Below, piece after piece: positions 5,970 to 6,857 of a stretch of DNA of 6,857 nucleotides. Location: assembly GCA_023301395.1 (NCBI GenBank), contig JALZUY010000311.1, positions 1 through 6,857 on the forward strand, read 5' to 3'. The notes beneath the pieces are model-generated. The model made no database searches, was not told the DNA's origin, and worked only from the letters and a program-made list of their open reading frames with translations. The DNA is from Nonlabens sp. (GTDB taxonomy: Bacteria > Bacteroidota > Bacteroidia > Flavobacteriales > Flavobacteriaceae). Both the position numbers and the translations under genes were made by a program. The stretch's first letter is position 1. Each line of letters begins with the position of its first letter.

Positions 5970-6857
5970 TGTAGAGCGCTGGCAAGAAATCTTTGATACG
6001 ATACGTAAAAATAAATTACGTACGTTTTTGACGAGTCTTTCTGTGGCCTCGGGTATTTTTATTCTAGTGATTCTTTTAGGTATTTCATCTGGTATTGCAA
6101 ATGGTGTAAGAGCACAGTTTTCAAGCGATGCTACTAACCGTATTCAAATAAGTGCTGGAAGAACTTCTAAAGAATACAAGGGTTTAAATCCAGGTCGTAG
6201 ACTACAACTCACAAATGGAGATTATGAAAATTTGAATCGTAAATATGAAGATCAAATAGAATATAAAACAAGTTTGTACCGCACATGGGGCGGACAGATT
6301 AATTATAAAAATAAAGAAGGTAGTTACCGTATTGAAGGTGCGTTTGCAGACCAACAGTTAATAGAAAACGCAACATTAACTGAAGGAAGGTTTGTAAGTG
6401 AGTCCGATATTGAAGAGTCACGTAAAGTAGGCGTGCTAGGATATCAAATGAAACAAGATTTGTTTCCTCATTCAAGCCCTATAGGTAAAACCATTCTTGT
6501 AAATAATAACATCAACTTTACGGTAATAGGTGTGTACACAGATCCTGGCGGCACGAGAGAAGAGTCTAGATTGTTCATTCCCATGACTACTGCTCAAAAA
6601 GTTTTTAATCAAGGAGAAAATATTAATAGCATTGCCTACACGGTTAATATGGGTGAGAATTTTAGTGAGACTGCACTCTTAAGTGCTGAGATGACTAAAT
6701 CCATAGAACAAGACCTTAAAACTCGATTTACAGTTGCGCCTAATGATAGAAGAGCTATAAGAGTAAGAGATACGCTAGAACAAGCTAAACCTTATTTTGA
6801 TTTGATAGATATGATTACAGGTGTTTTCTGGTTCATAGGATTAGGGACTATTATTGC
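5962..6857 (+). CDS. ABC transporter permease, MacB/FtsX type (3' truncated by window end)
   Basis: The first 298 codons of an open frame run off the window. A cytoplasmic lead with a KNKLRTFLTSLSVASG motif leads into the first helix (about 24-45). A large periplasmic MacB-like core domain (about 46-275) follows, carrying EGRFVSESDIEESRKVGVLG (141-160), PIGKTILV (173-180) and FTVIGVYTDPGG (186-197). The second helix begins at about 284. This layout is typical of type VII (MacB/LolC) permeases with an N-terminal helix, a periplasmic domain and three later helices; the last part is outside the window. The ATG lies in ATGTTTAA, overlapping the ATPase stop by 8 nt, so the two are translationally coupled and probably form one transporter. 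No frameshift is seen. The substrate is unknown. Confidence 0.92.
   Translation, partial: MFNVERWQEIFDTIRKNKLRTFLTSLSVASGIFILVILLGISSGIANGVRAQFSSDATNRIQISAGRTSKEYKGLNPGRRLQLTNGDYENLNRKYEDQIEYKTSLYRTWGGQINYKNKEGSYRIEGAFADQQLIENATLTEGRFVSESDIEESRKVGVLGYQMKQDLFPHSSPIGKTILVNNNINFTVIGVYTDPGGTREESRLFIPMTTAQKVFNQGENINSIAYTVNMGENFSETALLSAEMTKSIEQDLKTRFTVAPNDRRAIRVRDTLEQAKPYFDLIDMITGVFWFIGLGTII

Overview
The window looks like a chromosomal fragment of a marine-type member of the Flavobacteriaceae (Bacteroidota). The evidence is AT-rich DNA, no Shine-Dalgarno sequences, a promoter matching the Bacteroidota form (TTG, 19 nt, TAnnTTTG), the flavobacterial arrangement of cytochrome oxidase genes, and a 16-bp palindrome (CGCTTTCGCGAAAGCG) that I remember as frequent in genera such as Dokdonia and Nonlabens. 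The genus is inference only. All genes lie on the + strand and are tightly packed.

Region 1 (1-3016) holds heme-copper oxidase genes: heme O synthase (cyoE/ctaB), two consecutive but dissimilar oxidase subunit III genes (196 and 333 aa), and a small subunit IV. A likely promoter lies between the two subunit III genes. A clear intrinsic terminator ends the block. Subunits I and II are not in the window.

Region 2 (3027-5176) looks like an oxidase assembly block of four tightly spaced genes. They encode a membrane-anchored SCO-like protein that has lost all three copper ligands, a true SCO1/SenC copper chaperone with CxxxC and His, a five-helix DUF420 (CtaM/YozB-like) protein, and a 72-residue protein with a signal peptide, a CAMC motif and one C-terminal helix. 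The likely shared task is copper delivery and maturation of the oxidase whose subunits and heme pathway are encoded just upstream. The first and last of these four genes are the least understood and the most worth following up.

Region 3 (5268-6857) is a separate two-gene unit after a 91-nt gap: an ABC ATPase of the MacB/LolD/FtsE group and, overlapping it by 8 nt, a MacB/FtsX-type permease cut off by the window end. No functional link to the oxidase genes is visible. I found no RNA genes, mobile elements or CRISPR arrays.
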